The notes beneath the pieces are model-generated. The model was not told the origin of the DNA. It saw nothing but the letters and a program-made list of their open reading frames with translations, and did not search any database. DNA of 7,856 nt from NCBI GenBank assembly GCA_964523875.1, contig CAZGAS010000049.1, positions 1-7,856 on the forward strand, written 5' to 3'. Below, piece by piece: positions 7,447-7,856 of the stretch. Numbering within the stretch: position 1 is the first letter of the stretch; every line of letters begins with the position of its first letter. Position numbers and translations under genes: made by a program. Origin of the DNA: JAUVHV01 sp964523875 (GTDB lineage Bacteria; Omnitrophota; Gorgyraeia; JABMRG01).

Positions 7447-7460
7447 ATAGAAAATTCGAT

Positions 7461-7622
7461 ACACAGGCGAGAATCAAATCTTAATAGGGAAATCCGCGTA
7501 AATCGGATACGGTCCCGCCGCTGTAAGTGGAACGAAAGCTATCAAAGACCACTGGGAAATACCCGGGAAGGCATAGCGAGTAGGGTTTGTAATAAGCCAC
7601 GAGTCAGAAGACCTACCTGTGT
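7461..7622 (+). ncRNA. Cobalamin riboswitch, full-size class I
   Basis: The closing helix is ACACAGG (7461-7467) with CCTGTGT (7616-7622). Inside are the conserved AGGGAA (7486-7491), a P5 helix TCCG/CGGA (7493-7496 and 7503-7506), GGTCCCGCCGCTGTAA (7511-7526), a GTGG/CCAC helix (7527-7530 and 7549-7552), CACTGGG and CCCGGGAAGGC, and the B12 box GAGTCAGAAGACCTACCT (7601-7618). The order and spacing match the classical adenosylcobalamin riboswitch, which normally represses B12 transport or synthesis genes when the cofactor is abundant. An intrinsic terminator follows at 7690, so control is probably by premature termination. The ligand is assigned from family knowledge. Confidence 0.95.
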
Positions 7623-7627
7623 AATAA

Positions 7628-7660
7628 AAGATAAGAGCCCCGGAGAAGGGCAGGTATCTT
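7628..7660 (+). ncRNA. Hairpin just 3' of the first cobalamin aptamer
   Basis: AAGATA (7628-7633) pairs with TATCTT (7655-7660) and GCCC (7637-7640) with GGGC (7648-7651) across a small internal loop, leaving the seven-base loop CGGAGAA. It occupies the place of the P13 hairpin, whose loop kisses L5 in cobalamin riboswitches. I do not see a convincing complement to L5 (about 7497-7502) in this loop, so the P13 role is only positional inference. Confidence 0.55.
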
Positions 7661-7689
7661 ACAAGAAAAGGTAAAGTAAATCAGGGTGC

Positions 7690-7730
7690 AACCTTTGATG
7701 CTGTCATAGCGTCAAAGGGTTTTTGTTTTT
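7690..7730 (+). terminator. Intrinsic terminator of the first riboswitch
   Basis: The stem AACC-TTTGATGC (7690-7701) pairs with GCGTCAAA-GG-TT (7709-7721) with one bulged G and a loop TGTCATA, followed by an interrupted T-tract ending at 7730. The position about 70 bases after the aptamer fits the expression platform. AAAGGT at 7667-7672 is complementary to ACCTTT at 7691-7696 in the 5' arm and could serve as an antiterminator strand when no ligand is bound; this pairing is short and only a suggestion. Confidence 0.8.
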
Positions 7731-7757
7731 AAGGCCACGTGGCCTTTAAAACAAAAA
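7720..7757 (+). repeat. 38-bp near-perfect palindrome between the two riboswitches
   Basis: The centre lies between 7738 and 7739 in CACGTG. Eight pairs flank it (AAGGCCAC/GTGGCCTT), then one T-T mismatch (7730/7747), then ten more A/T-rich pairs out to 7720 and 7757. As RNA it gives a long hairpin with an ACGU loop whose 5' arm includes the terminator T-tract. The flanks are T before and A after, so it does not itself look like a terminator on either strand. Confidence 0.85.
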
Positions 7758-7763
7758 AACAAA

Positions 7764-7826
7764 CAGAGGGAAACAACGGTGAAATTCCGTGGCTGTCGCG
7801 CAGCGGTTAAAGTCCGAAGACCTCAA
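7764..7826 (+). ncRNA. Second, compact cobalamin riboswitch aptamer (class-II/AdoCbl-variant type)
   Basis: Helix P3 is GAGG (7766-7769) with CCTC (7821-7824). Inside are GGGAAA, a P5 hairpin ACGG-TGAAATT-CCGT (7776-7790), a P6 hairpin GCTG-TCGCG-CAGC (7792-7804), then GGTTAA and TCCGAAGA. This order is that of the small class-II cobalamin aptamers such as env8: the same seven-base L5 loop UGAAAUU and the same GGUUA...UCCGAA joining strand before the P3 closing arm. The P7-P12 peripheral domain of the upstream riboswitch is absent. It ends six bases before a Shine-Dalgarno, which suggests control of translation. Class-II members may prefer methyl-, hydroxo- or adenosylcobalamin; the preference here cannot be read by eye. 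Confidence 0.8.
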
Positions 7827-7829
7827 AAA

Positions 7830-7836
7830 GGGGAGG
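7830..7836 (+). promoter_or_regulatory. Shine-Dalgarno embedded in the second riboswitch's expression platform
   Basis: GGGGAGG lies four bases before ATG 7841. Its GAGG (7833-7836) is complementary to CCTC (7821-7824), the same strand that closes P3 of the compact aptamer. GGAAT (7835-7839) is also complementary to ATTCC (7784-7788) in and beside loop L5. Either pairing would hide the ribosome site. Confidence 0.75.
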
Positions 7837-7840
7837 AATA

Positions 7841-7856
7841 ATGCGCAAGACATTAG
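7841..7856 (+). CDS. Start of the riboswitch-controlled gene, runs off the window
   Basis: Only five codons are visible (MRKTL, from ATG 7841), so the product cannot be identified. The start is supported by the strong GGGGAGG four bases upstream and by the two riboswitches in its leader. The basic first residues would suit a signal peptide. Next to a B12 importer, a TonB-dependent outer-membrane receptor such as BtuB would be a natural product, but a B12-independent isoenzyme or B12 synthesis gene is equally compatible with the leader. Confidence 0.6.

Overview
The window reads as one strand-biased, AT-leaning bacterial segment in which every supportable gene lies on the + strand. Ile ATA and Arg AGG/AGA codons are frequent throughout. 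A run of 100 Ns marks a scaffold gap, so this is probably a draft or metagenome-assembled genome. A periplasmic-type solute-binding protein without a clear lipobox and an LpxL/HtrB-family acyltransferase suggest a diderm bacterium. The overall style would fit a PVC-related lineage such as Omnitrophota, but that is a low-confidence guess because no phylogenetic marker is present.

Layout. (1) 13-1447: a free-standing lipoyl-domain protein followed by an AlaC-type PLP aminotransferase. (2) 1454-4115: three tightly spaced envelope genes: a UgtP/MGDG-synthase-type glycolipid glycosyltransferase, an LpxL-family acyltransferase and a DPM-type family 2 glycosyltransferase. (3) 4133-5030: a COG2426 small membrane protein whose 3' end overlaps a YacP-like NYN-domain gene. 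(4) 5031-5153: a 123-bp spacer with a 16-bp tandem repeat and two competing inverted repeats. (5) 5154-7422: a BtuFCD-type vitamin B12 ABC transporter, interrupted by the assembly gap between the binding protein and the permease. (6) 7423-7840: a 418-bp regulatory region, then the first codons of another gene that runs off the window.

The most interesting part is the last region. A consensus sigma-70 promoter overlaps the btuD stop codon. It is followed by a full-size cobalamin riboswitch with a B12 box, an intrinsic terminator, a 38-bp near-perfect palindrome, and then a second, much smaller cobalamin aptamer of the class-II (env8/AdoCbl-variant) kind ending at the Shine-Dalgarno of a gene starting at 7841. 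This looks like a two-stage leader: a transcriptional switch followed by a translational switch of a different structural class. The regulated gene is unseen; next to btuFCD, a B12 outer-membrane receptor or another B12-related gene is the natural guess. The btuFCD genes have no recognisable cobalamin riboswitch of their own in the visible upstream region.
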